Source of the DNA: Vibrio tubiashii
GTDB taxonomy: Bacteria; Pseudomonadota; Gammaproteobacteria; Enterobacterales; Vibrionaceae
Length of the DNA stretch: 54,652 bases
Assembly: GCA_000775715.1 (NCBI GenBank)
Contig: JRWQ01000004.1
Span: 1 to 54,652 of the forward strand
Reading direction: 5' to 3'
Part shown: in pieces, positions 14,474 to 23,468 of the stretch
Numbering within the stretch: position 1 is the stretch's first letter
How the letters are laid out: each line of letters starts with the position of its first letter
Program-made: the position numbers and the translations under genes
Notes under the pieces: model-generated
Told to the model about the DNA's origin: nothing
Seen by the model: the letters and a program-made list of their open reading frames with translations, nothing else
Database searches by the model: none

Positions 14474-17400
14474 TTACTCATTGGCACTGCAATTAAGGTT
14501 TAGCAGCATTAGTTCACGTAGCGCGACAGAGAATTTGGCGAACTCATGAACCGAACCTACCTTGAATTCGTTGAGGATGTTTTCCCAACGGTGCAATGAC
14601 ACTTCATTGGTTTCGATCCAATCTTCAAGCGCCTTCATAACATCAAGATCTTCTGGTGAACAGCTGCAACTCAACACCTGACCGGTCAGCTGACGTTGTT
14701 GCCAATCAAGATCTTCACGGAAAGCAGCTCGAGCCAACGCCTGCCAGTTATTATCCACCGCTTGGCCGTTAATCTGCTTCAAGAACCAGTGCAGTGACAA
14801 TCGATCGCCAAGGTTGTAGTACAACTTAGCCGTTTGTTCAACTGTTTTGCCTTTTTCTCGAGACACTGTGGATATATCCAGTACAGAGTATAAACTCGAC
14901 AAACGAGCCACGTAATTCGCGACCTCGGCCTGAATACCCTGCTCAATCCACGCTTTCGCCATCTCGTTGTGCTCTTCCACTTCCGATGGAACAAGCATAT
15001 CGTCTAGATGAGTTTTTATCGTGTTGACATCAGCTTGGTAAAGTTCAATCAAATCGTTTACTGATTGACGACCAGTACGGTTGCGCAACAACCAACGAGA
15101 AAGGCGACGAAGCGTTCGACGCACATAGAAAATCATATCGTACTGCGCTTGAGTCGAGGCATCGTTATCTAAACCGCGAATTTCTTCGAGCACTTTACCC
15201 AATCCAAATATTTCACGGGCGGCCGCATACGCATTGGCAATATCAACAACACATGCACCGGTTTCTTCTTGCAGACGAGTGACAAAGTTACACCCCATCT
15301 CATTAACCATTTGATTCGCAAGCGCTGTCGCAATGATTTCTGCACGTAACGGATGATTATCCATTTGCGCAGAATAGTTACGGCGTAACTCAGTTGGAAA
15401 ATAGCTAACCAACTGTTGCGCATGAAACTCATCTTTTGCGATGTCTTCATGCACGAGTTCTTCTTTTAGAACCATTTTACCGTACGCAACCAAAACAGAC
15501 AGTTCCGGACGTGTCAGTGCCATGCCCTGCTTTTCACGCTCAATCAAGGTTTCATCATCTGGGATGTACTCTAATGCTCGATCAAGATGACCCGCTTTCT
15601 CCATCGTGTGGATAAAACGAATTTGCTCTTTCACTAATGACACACCTTGCTGTTCAGTGACAGAGATAGACTCCGACTGACAGTAAGCATCATCAAGAAC
15701 AATCTCACCGACTTCATCTTCCATCGATTCAAGGATCTTGTTGCGCTGTTTAACCGTGAGATCGCCATTGGTCACAAGACCATTAAGGAAGATCTTAATG
15801 TTTACTTCGTTGTCCGAACAGTCAACCCCACCTACGTTGTCCACGAAATCCGTGTTAACTCGTCCACCAGTCAACGCATATTCAATGCGGCCCAACTGAG
15901 TCATACCCAAGTTACCACCCTCACCAACAACTTTTGCTTTTAAGTCACGGCCATCAATACGAAGAACATCATTAGCGCGGTCGCCCACATCTGTATGGGT
16001 TTCACTAGAAGCTTTGACGTAGGTACCGATACCACCGTTCCACAGAAGATCGACTTCCATAGAAAGGATCATCTTAATGAGATCGTTCGGTGCTACTGAT
16101 GACTTCTTAGTACGAAGCAGCTTTTGAATTTCAGGCGTGAGTGAAATCGACTTAGCGCGACGTGAGAAAATGCCACCACCTTTAGAGATCAACTTCACGT
16201 CATAATCTTCCCAACTAGAACGTGGGAGCTTGAACAAGCGATCGCGCTCTTTCCAGCTTGATGCTGAATCTGGATTTGGATCAATGAAGATGTGCATGTG
16301 GTTGAACGCCGCTTGCAAGCGAATATGCTTAGAAAGCAGCATGCCGTTACCAAACACGTCCCCAGCCATATCACCAACACCAATGGCGGTAAAATCTGTG
16401 GTTTGACAGTTAATACCCATCTCGCGGAAATGACGTTTGACTGACTCCCAACCACCTTTAGCCGTGATCCCCATAGCTTTGTGGTCGTAACCATTGGAAC
16501 CACCAGATGCAAATGCATCACCTAGCCAGAAGTTGTACTCCTCTGATACCTCGTTAGCAAGATCCGAGAATGTCGCAGTGCCTTTATCAGCTGCGACAAC
16601 CAAATATGGGTCATCCTCGTCATGGCGCACGACATTGTTAGGATGGGATACCTCGCCTTCAACGATGTTGTCCGATACATCAAGCAGTGCGCGAATAAAG
16701 CGTTTGTAACAGCGCTGACCTTCAGCAAAGATCTCATCGCGCCCAGTGAGCAGTGGCTGGCGCTTACACACAAAACCACCTTTCGCTCCCACAGGCACAA
16801 TCACCGTGTTCTTAACCTGTTGCGCTTTTACTAAACCAAGTATTTCAGTACGGAAATCCTCTTGGCGATCAGACCAACGCAAGCCACCACGTGCAACTTT
16901 ACCACCACGTAAGTGAACACCTTCAATGTCTGGGGCATAGACGAAGATCTCAAAAGCTGGCACAGGTTGAGGGATCTCTGGAATATCACTTGGTTTCATT
17001 TTAAGTGATAGCCAAGGTTTAGGCTGTTTATTGTCGTCCAACTGATAGTAGTTAGTGCGCAATGTTGCAGTGATCATTTCGATGTAACGACGGATAATAC
17101 GATCGTCATCCAAGCTCTCGACATGATCTAACTGTTCAGTCATCTTAGCAATTAGATCATGCTGACCTTTATGACTGCCTTTGAATTTTGGTTCAAAACG
17201 TTTCGCGAACAGATCAACCAACCCCTTAGCTAACTCAGGATAGTGACTAAGTGTATCCTCGATGTACTGTTGACTAAATGGGAAGCCCACTTGACGCATA
17301 TAACGCGCATAAGCACGCAAAACTGATATCTCACGGCCCGACAATGAAGCACCTAACACCAAGCGGTTAAATCCATCGCTTTCTAACTCACCCGCCCAGA

Positions 17401-19315
17401 TTGCGGCAAAGGCTTGTTGGAAACGATCACGCGCTTCACGAAGATCAACCGTCTCTTCACTCTTGTGCAGCATGGAGAAATCAAGGATCCAGTAGACTTG
17501 TCCGTTCGCCTTGCGAACTTCATATGGCGACTCACCAATCACGCGTAAGCCCAAGTTTTCCAACATAGGCATGACATCGGATAGGTGTATAGGCTCATCA
17601 CGGTGGTAGAGTTTGAGCCGTACTGATTTCGAATCGGCACCGAGTTCTTGTGGACGATAGAAAAGCATACCGAGTTTGTTGTCATCACTTAGCTTTTCAA
17701 GTCGCTCGATATCCGCTACCGCAGAACCAGGCATCACATCTTCTTTGTACGAACGTGGGAATGCTCGTAGGTAATCTTTCGATAGTGGCAGTCCCTTACT
17801 TTCACCAAAGTTTGCCACGATCGCTTCTGATAAACGATCATCCCAAGTTGAAGATGCTTCCATTAAGTTTTGCTCAATCGTTTTAACGTCTACGTCCATG
17901 TTGTTATTATCAACACGAACAATATAGTGAGTTCGAGCTAGTGGGCTCTCAGAAAAATAGGTCGTGAACTCAACTTCTTGCTTACAACCAAAGTACTGTT
18001 TAAGGATCCGTTGGGTTTGGCGACGTAACTCTGTGTTGTAACGATCTTTAGTGACGTAGACCATACAGCTAAAGAAACGACCGAACGGGTCTTTGCGTAC
18101 AAACAAGCGCAGCATGTCACGATCTTGCATCTGCACCACGCCCATCCCGACTTCAAGCAGCTCTTCTTCTTTTGCTTGTAGCAATTCATCACGTGGATAG
18201 TTTTCTAAAATATTGTGCAGCGCTTTATAAGAATATGAACCTTCACGGTAACCGCTGGCCTCTAGAATACGCCCCACTTTTTCGCGGATCAGTGGAATGC
18301 CTTGAACACTCTGGTTATATACTGCTGAAGTGTAAAGACCAGTAAAGCGATGTTCACCAATCACTTTGCCATTTTTGTCAAACTTCTTGATACCAATGTA
18401 ATCGGTATAAGCTGGGCGATGGATACGCGACGCTTGATTGCCTTTGGTGACAATAAGCAGGAATGGCTTTTTGGCTTCCAGGCGAGCCGAATCTGGAAAA
18501 TCAGATAGCTTAACGGTACGAACGCGTTCACGGTTGGCAAATAAACCTAAGCCTTTATCGGCAGTCGGTCGCAGCTCAGTATCGCCGTCAACGGATACAA
18601 GATCATACTCTTTGTATCCCATAAAAGTGAAATTATGATCCCCCAACCAACGAAGGAATTGGATCGACTCATCATAACGATCACGTTGGATCTCAACTTT
18701 TCCTTGTTGTGATTCTACTTGTGCGGTTACCTGCTCTAGTTTTTCAACCATAAGTAACCAGTCTTGAACAACTAATCCCGTGTCATTCAAAATACTCAGA
18801 AGTTCAGCTTTTAGTGAAGCCATCTCCTGCTTAGAACTTAAACGGTCAACCTCGATATGGAAAAGTGATTGCAGCGCACCTTCTCCATCATTGATTGACG
18901 TTATCTCGCCTTTTGCCGAACGACCAATTTGCGTTGGGCCATGTAACATTAAGTGTGATGAAAGATCCAAACGGCTCAGTGCCATTTTGGTTGAATCGAC
19001 CAAGAACGGTCCATCTGGCACGACGATTTCGACGATAGTGTGAGTCGATTGCCAGCCTTGACGACTTACGGTTGGATTGAATACTCGAACAGAAATATCA
19101 TCGGCTTTTTTCTCGTTGATATGATGCCATAGGGATACGACAGCACCGTATAAATCCGACTCGTTGCGTTCAACTAAATCGTCTTGAGAAATGTTGCTAA
19201 ATAAATGTTGAGCAAGTTGAGTGACTAGGGGTTGATGAGCAAGCTCGAGTTTGTCTTGAATAAGCCGATAGACTTTTTCAAGCAGAACCGGCATCAGTGT
19301 TTCACGCGCGGTCAT
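14474..19315 (-). CDS. gdhB: NAD-specific glutamate dehydrogenase, large type
   Basis: This is the large (about 180 kDa) NAD-dependent glutamate dehydrogenase that degrades glutamate to 2-oxoglutarate and ammonia. The 1613-residue product has the usual length. The N-terminal half (to about residue 720) holds ACT-like regulatory segments. The catalytic part shows the glycine-rich substrate region GGKVARGGLRWSDRQEDFRTE, the lysine-containing PVGAKGGFV and the Rossmann portion (AVGVGDMAGDVFGNGML-like TAIGVGDMAGDVFGNGM). The start at 19315 (MTARETLM) is preferred over a TTG five codons upstream because GGAGTG lies 7 bp before it. Between pyrD and pepN, which are neighbours in E. coli, this gene is a Vibrio-type insertion. 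Confidence 0.94.
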   Translation of the reverse strand: MTARETLMPVLLEKVYRLIQDKLELAHQPLVTQLAQHLFSNISQDDLVERNESDLYGAVVSLWHHINEKKADDISVRVFNPTVSRQGWQSTHTIVEIVVPDGPFLVDSTKMALSRLDLSSHLMLHGPTQIGRSAKGEITSINDGEGALQSLFHIEVDRLSSKQEMASLKAELLSILNDTGLVVQDWLLMVEKLEQVTAQVESQQGKVEIQRDRYDESIQFLRWLGDHNFTFMGYKEYDLVSVDGDTELRPTADKGLGLFANRERVRTVKLSDFPDSARLEAKKPFLLIVTKGNQASRIHRPAYTDYIGIKKFDKNGKVIGEHRFTGLYTSAVYNQSVQGIPLIREKVGRILEASGYREGSYSYKALHNILENYPRDELLQAKEEELLEVGMGVVQMQDRDMLRLFVRKDPFGRFFSCMVYVTKDRYNTELRRQTQRILKQYFGCKQEVEFTTYFSESPLARTHYIVRVDNNNMDVDVKTIEQNLMEASSTWDDRLSEAIVANFGESKGLPLSKDYLRAFPRSYKEDVMPGSAVADIERLEKLSDDNKLGMLFYRPQELGADSKSVRLKLYHRDEPIHLSDVMPMLENLGLRVIGESPYEVRKANGQVYWILDFSMLHKSEETVDLREARDRFQQAFAAIWAGELESDGFNRLVLGASLSGREISVLRAYARYMRQVGFPFSQQYIEDTLSHYPELAKGLVDLFAKRFEPKFKGSHKGQHDLIAKMTEQLDHVESLDDDRIIRRYIEMITATLRTNYYQLDDNKQPKPWLSLKMKPSDIPEIPQPVPAFEIFVYAPDIEGVHLRGGKVARGGLRWSDRQEDFRTEILGLVKAQQVKNTVIVPVGAKGGFVCKRQPLLTGRDEIFAEGQRCYKRFIRALLDVSDNIVEGEVSHPNNVVRHDEDDPYLVVAADKGTATFSDLANEVSEEYNFWLGDAFASGGSNGYDHKAMGITAKGGWESVKRHFREMGINCQTTDFTAIGVGDMAGDVFGNGMLLSKHIRLQAAFNHMHIFIDPNPDSASSWKERDRLFKLPRSSWEDYDVKLISKGGGIFSRRAKSISLTPEIQKLLRTKKSSVAPNDLIKMILSMEVDLLWNGGIGTYVKASSETHTDVGDRANDVLRIDGRDLKAKVVGEGGNLGMTQLGRIEYALTGGRVNTDFVDNVGGVDCSDNEVNIKIFLNGLVTNGDLTVKQRNKILESMEDEVGEIVLDDAYCQSESISVTEQQGVSLVKEQIRFIHTMEKAGHLDRALEYIPDDETLIEREKQGMALTRPELSVLVAYGKMVLKEELVHEDIAKDEFHAQQLVSYFPTELRRNYSAQMDNHPLRAEIIATALANQMVNEMGCNFVTRLQEETGACVVDIANAYAAAREIFGLGKVLEEIRGLDNDASTQAQYDMIFYVRRTLRRLSRWLLRNRTGRQSVNDLIELYQADVNTIKTHLDDMLVPSEVEEHNEMAKAWIEQGIQAEVANYVARLSSLYSVLDISTVSREKGKTVEQTAKLYYNLGDRLSLHWFLKQINGQAVDNNWQALARAAFREDLDWQQRQLTGQVLSCSCSPEDLDVMKALEDWIETNEVSLHRWENILNEFKVGSVHEFAKFSVALRELMLLNLNCSANE

Positions 19316-19502
19316 AATCACACTCCACAATTAGAATTGTATGTTTTTGGGGGTTATTGTAAGCATAGTGCTTTAACACGGGTAACGCCGTTTTATTGTA
19401 AAAGCTTTATTGATAAATGGTTAATTCTTTTGGGAGTGGTAAGAGGTGAAATGTTTGAGAATGTGATTAAGGTTCTATTTAAACTTCTATAAAATCAGAT
19501 GC

Positions 19503-19721
19503 TCACAGCAGTTCCAACTTTAAAAACTTATTATTTTGGTCAGTTGTTAATCTGAAGCGCCCCTTTAAGCCAATTTGACTAATAAAAGGTCTAAAACGAG
19601 TTGCAGGCAACTGCAGGCGTAAGCCGTTGTCGGTAACGACCAAAATGTGACTTGCAACACCGTTGTAGTGTGAAAGAAAAGTTTGGTAGGAAATATTGAG
19701 GCTAAAGTAATAATGGTTCAT
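19503..19721 (-). CDS. DUF2835 family protein
   Basis: This small protein of 72 residues starts MNHYYFSLNISYQTFLSHYNGV and carries DNGLRLQLPATRFRPFISQIGLKGRF, the pattern of DUF2835. Its function is unknown. An in-frame TTG at 19755-19757 would add 12 residues. The ATG at 19721 is preferred because it gives the family N-terminus, although neither start has a clear ribosome-binding site. It lies between pepN and gdhB on the same strand, about 190 bp from gdhB. Confidence 0.7.
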   Translation of the reverse strand: MNHYYFSLNISYQTFLSHYNGVASHILVVTDNGLRLQLPATRFRPFISQIGLKGRFRLTTDQNNKFLKLELL

Positions 19722-19815
19722 GTTTTGATTAATCAAACTACGCTTTGTGCTAGCCAATAACTGTATCTACCCAGAATAATTGGAGTTGCAGCTTCAAGAA
19801 TGAAGGGTATATAAA

Positions 19816-19839
19816 CAGTAGCACACTAAGGTGCTACTG
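19816..19839 (-). terminator. Hairpin after pepN, probable terminator
   Basis: A perfect 9-bp stem (CAGTAGCAC with GTGCTACTG) stands 16 bp after the pepN stop. The T tract on the minus strand is short (TTTATAT), so termination may be partial. Confidence 0.55.
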
Positions 19840-19854
19840 TTTCAGTCACCGCGA

Positions 19855-22461
19855 TTAAGACGCCAACGCCTTAGTCACTTTCTCAAACAGGTCTTTAGCT
19901 AGATTATCCATGCCTTTCAGCGTTTCAAGTTCCGCTTTAATCAAGTCTTGTCTCTGTTGATCATATTTACGGAATTTCAACAATGGGTCAATCAAGCGTG
20001 ATGCCACTTGTGGGTTGCTGCTATTTAGCTCACGTAAAATCTCGCCTGCAAATTTATACCCTTTGCCTGATTTGGCATGAAAGCGAACCGGGTTCATATT
20101 CAAGAACGATCCAATCAGACTACGAGTACGATTCGGGTTCTTGAGGCTAAATGCTTCGTGATCCATCGTCTGCTTGATGACATCTAAAACATTCTCAGCA
20201 GGATTAGTACCTTGCAGCGCAAACCACTTATCCATAACCAGACCATCATGCTTCCATTTATCACTGTAATCCGCCATCAATGCTTCACGACATTCAAGCT
20301 GGGCACTATTCGCAGCGCTCATTGCTGCAATGGTATCCGTCATGTTATTCGCGTCAGCATATTGCGCTTGTGCCAGCTCATTTCCTTGCTCTGTATAAGC
20401 GAGGTAACCCAACGCCGTGTTACGTAAAGAACGTTGACCGATAGCCGCATGTTCAATGGTGTAATCTTGCTGCTTAAGGCTGTGATAAATTGCACTTAGT
20501 TCGTCTTCAAGCTCAGTGGCCAATGACACTTTAATCGCTTTAAGTACTTTCGCTACCGCATCGACATCAACCTGTTTATACCAACCACTGACTTCGTTGT
20601 GGCTCGGCAGCGACATCATCTCAGCGATAAACGCGGGTTCAAGTTGATCTGAAAGCAGTACGCCACGGAATGCATCGACCACAGTTGCTGGCAATTCAAC
20701 TTCACCACCCGCTTGTACTTTTTCAACGTTTGCACGAATATATTTTGCCAACAACATTTGGCCTGCATCCCAACGAGCGAACTCATTGCGCGCATTCACC
20801 ATTAAGAAAATCAGCTCTTGGTCAGAGTAGTTGTACTCCAATTTAACCGGTGCTGAGAACTCACGCAGCAACGATGGCACCGGGCGCTCAGCAACAGACT
20901 CAAATACAAATGTCTGTTTAAGCTCAGTAACATTAAGCACATTGTTAACTTGCTCACCGTTACAATGTAACTCGATCACATCTCCGTTTTGAGCATATAG
21001 TTCTACATCAAAAGGAATGTGCAGTGCTTGTTTGTCTGACTGATCTTGCGTTGGCTCAGTAGATTGCTCAACCGTTAGCGAGTATGTCTGCTCAGCTTGG
21101 TTATATTCGCTAGTAACTTTAACCGTTGGCGTGCCCGATTGGCTGTACCACAAGCGGAACTGTTTCAAGTCAACACCGGATGCGTCTTCCATTGCCGCGA
21201 CAAAATCTTCACACGTAGCTGCTGTGCCATCATGGCGCTCGAAGTAAAGCTTCATACCCTTTTGGAAACCCGCTTCGCCCAGCAAAGTGTGCATCATGCG
21301 AATGACTTCACTGCCTTTCTCATACACTGTTAATGTGTAAAAGTTATTCATTTCGATAACTTGCTCAGGGCGAATAGGATGAGACATTGGGCTCGCATCT
21401 TCAGCAAACTGAGGACCACGAATGATGCGCACATTATTAATACGGTTTACCGCCCGAGAGCCCAGATCCGATGAAAACTCTTGATCACGGAAGACGGTTA
21501 AACCTTCTTTCAGGCTCAGTTGGAACCAGTCGCGACAAGTCACGCGGTTACCAGTCCAGTTGTGGAAGTACTCATGGCCAATGACTGCTTCAATGCCAAG
21601 GTAATCTGTGTCTGTCGCTGTTTTCTCGTTGGCTAACACAAACTTTGAGTTAAAGACATTAAGGCCTTTGTTCTCCATCGCGCCCATATTGAAGAAGTCG
21701 ACCGCTACAATCATATAGATATCAAGATCATACTCTAGGCCAAATCGCTCTTCATCCCACTTCATCGAGTTAATCAATGAAGTCATTGCATGTGGCGCTC
21801 GGTCTAAGTTCCCTTTATCAACAAAGATTTCTAACTCAACATTGCGACCAGATTGCGTCACATACTTATCACGCAGGACATCAAAATCACCAGCAACTAA
21901 TGCAAACAAATACGCTGGTTTAGGATGTGGGTCTTGCCACTGCACCCAGTGACGACCGCCTTCGAGATCGCCTTGTGCTACACGGTTACCGTTACTGAGC
22001 AAGAATGGGTATTCTGCTTTGTCGGCAATCACTTTAGTGGTGTATTTCACCAACACATCTGGGCGGTCCATGTAATAAGTGATGCGACGGAAACCTTCTG
22101 CCTCACACTGAGTACAGAACGCGCCTCCAGATTTGTATAGCCCTTCGAGTACTGTATTCGCTTGAGGGTCTATCAAAGTTACGATTTTTAGTTCTGCTTG
22201 CGTTGGAAGCTGATGTAATTCTAGACCGCCTTCTATTTCTTTAAACGAAGTCCAAGCTTCACCATTTACATGAACACTTTGCAGTTTTAAATCTTCTCCA
22301 TCTAAACGAAGCGTTGTGTCATCTTTAAGCTGTTTGACTTGAGAAACAGCTGTAACCGTTGTTTCGTTGTCGTAAAGGTCGAATGTAAGATCGATATCAG
22401 TGATGGTATGAGTGGGTGACTGATAGTCTTTGCGGTATTTGGCTTGAGGAGTCTGAGCCAT
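19855..22461 (-). CDS. pepN: Aminopeptidase N (zinc, M1 family)
   Basis: PepN is the main cytoplasmic aminopeptidase, with broad specificity at the late stage of protein turnover. The product has 868 residues (E. coli 870). It shows the exopeptidase motif GAMEN at residues 260-264, the zinc motif HEYFH at 296-300 and the third ligand Glu319 in LSLKEGLTVF. The C-terminal helical ARM-like domain extends from about residue 540. The start gives MAQTPQAKYRKDY, as in the family. Gene order pepN-(gdhB)-pyrD is a modified form of the E. coli order. Confidence 0.96.
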   Translation of the reverse strand: MAQTPQAKYRKDYQSPTHTITDIDLTFDLYDNETTVTAVSQVKQLKDDTTLRLDGEDLKLQSVHVNGEAWTSFKEIEGGLELHQLPTQAELKIVTLIDPQANTVLEGLYKSGGAFCTQCEAEGFRRITYYMDRPDVLVKYTTKVIADKAEYPFLLSNGNRVAQGDLEGGRHWVQWQDPHPKPAYLFALVAGDFDVLRDKYVTQSGRNVELEIFVDKGNLDRAPHAMTSLINSMKWDEERFGLEYDLDIYMIVAVDFFNMGAMENKGLNVFNSKFVLANEKTATDTDYLGIEAVIGHEYFHNWTGNRVTCRDWFQLSLKEGLTVFRDQEFSSDLGSRAVNRINNVRIIRGPQFAEDASPMSHPIRPEQVIEMNNFYTLTVYEKGSEVIRMMHTLLGEAGFQKGMKLYFERHDGTAATCEDFVAAMEDASGVDLKQFRLWYSQSGTPTVKVTSEYNQAEQTYSLTVEQSTEPTQDQSDKQALHIPFDVELYAQNGDVIELHCNGEQVNNVLNVTELKQTFVFESVAERPVPSLLREFSAPVKLEYNYSDQELIFLMVNARNEFARWDAGQMLLAKYIRANVEKVQAGGEVELPATVVDAFRGVLLSDQLEPAFIAEMMSLPSHNEVSGWYKQVDVDAVAKVLKAIKVSLATELEDELSAIYHSLKQQDYTIEHAAIGQRSLRNTALGYLAYTEQGNELAQAQYADANNMTDTIAAMSAANSAQLECREALMADYSDKWKHDGLVMDKWFALQGTNPAENVLDVIKQTMDHEAFSLKNPNRTRSLIGSFLNMNPVRFHAKSGKGYKFAGEILRELNSSNPQVASRLIDPLLKFRKYDQQRQDLIKAELETLKGMDNLAKDLFEKVTKALAS

Positions 22462-22556
22462 GTCTAATTCCTTCTGACTAATTTCAATTTCATTTGCTTT
22501 ATCATGCGAAGCAAGGTGTTCAATTGTGTGTTAGCTTACAACTCCCAACGAAAAAA

Positions 22557-22585
22557 AACGAGGCTCTGTTAAGAAATACCTCGTT
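22557..22585. terminator. Bidirectional terminator between pepN and the secreted-protein gene
   Basis: AACGAGG pairs with CCTCGTT around a 15-nt loop. A-rich and T-rich flanks on the two sides allow function on either strand. On the minus strand it ends the gene at 22668-23330. Confidence 0.7.
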
Positions 22586-22667
22586 TTTTATCTATTGTTG
22601 ACGTCGAAATCAAACAGTTTAACTAGTTAGGCAACCAATACCGCATTTTTATAACACAATTAGTGCA

Positions 22668-23330
22668 TTACCTAACCCGATCAAGAACTGCGTACAATGC
22701 CCCTTCTTCCATCTCTAGCGTCAGGGTATCTTTGTTTAATGTATATCGAGTTTCATGTTCACCGTTTTCGTACAATAAAACAAGGTGCTCACCTTCTGTA
22801 TAGTAAACACCACGATGTACAGCCTCATCTCCGTCGCCATTTCTAACGCGGAACATAAACACGAAATCTGGCTGAAGGATGAGGTCTAGTTTATCCACAT
22901 CACTCGACAAAGCATCGTCACCTTCAAAGTGCGCACTTGACCACATGCCAGCTAAAGAATTCGACAAAGCTTTAGTGAACGTCACGCCATTTAGATTTAG
23001 AAGGTTGTGATTGGAAGAGTATTGATAAACCTGAGGCTCAGAGGATTCTAAACCAAGGATGATGGTATCTTCACTGGCAGTATACAGGCCTTCCCAGTGA
23101 TCCACTGAGTAATCGCGCTTTTGAATATCAATCTTGAAAGTATAATCGGAGCCAAGCGTTAACTTAATCGCCAAAAAGTTTTCTTGTGATTGATCAGGGT
23201 TTGGGTTGACTAAATACCAGTCACCTAATAAAAATGGGTGATCAAATTGAGTGAGGTCACTGTTGTCACGAACCCCGTTACCTAGCACTGAGAAGCTGAA
23301 AATCAGCGTTAGTAAAACAATCAATCTCAT
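22668..23330 (-). CDS. Secreted protein of unknown function, two-repeat
   Basis: I do not recognise a named family. The 220-residue product has a signal peptide (MRLIVLLTLIFSFSVLGNG, residues 1-19). Two similar halves follow, each opening with a lipocalin-like Gly-x-Trp motif: FLLGDWYLVNP and SLAGMWSSAHF. Each half is predicted to be beta-rich, which suggests a small beta-barrel repeated twice. A frame open from 23369 would add 13 residues. The ATG at 23330 is chosen because AAGGAGC stands just before it and the signal peptide then begins correctly. A CRP/FNR-like palindrome lies about 60 bp upstream. Downstream is the hairpin at 22557. Confidence 0.7.
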   Translation of the reverse strand: MRLIVLLTLIFSFSVLGNGVRDNSDLTQFDHPFLLGDWYLVNPNPDQSQENFLAIKLTLGSDYTFKIDIQKRDYSVDHWEGLYTASEDTIILGLESSEPQVYQYSSNHNLLNLNGVTFTKALSNSLAGMWSSAHFEGDDALSSDVDKLDLILQPDFVFMFRVRNGDGDEAVHRGVYYTEGEHLVLLYENGEHETRYTLNKDTLTLEMEEGALYAVLDRVR

Positions 23331-23390
23331 AGCGTGCTCCTTACTCTTTTTCTTTAAGCTTAGGCACACAACGTTTATTTAGCGAAAAAA

Positions 23391-23404
23391 TTGATCTAAA
23401 TCAC
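23391..23404. promoter_or_regulatory. FNR/CRP-like palindrome upstream of the secreted-protein gene
   Basis: TTGATCTAAATCAC matches the FNR consensus TTGATNNNNATCAA at 9 of 10 fixed positions. The extended sequence also has a perfect right CRP half (TCACA) with a weaker left half. Its centre lies about 67 bp before the start codon of the gene ending at 22668. Confidence 0.4.
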
Positions 23405-23419
23405 ATTAATTATTTCCAT

Positions 23420-23447
23420 AAAAAAAGCGAACCCGATTTGGTCCGCT
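23420..23447 (-). terminator. Intrinsic terminator of prc
   Basis: AAGCGAACC pairs with GGTCCGCTT (one mismatch) and is followed on the minus strand by T-rich sequence, 22 bp after the prc stop. Confidence 0.75.
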
Positions 23448-23468
23448 TATTTAATTTATTGATAGATA

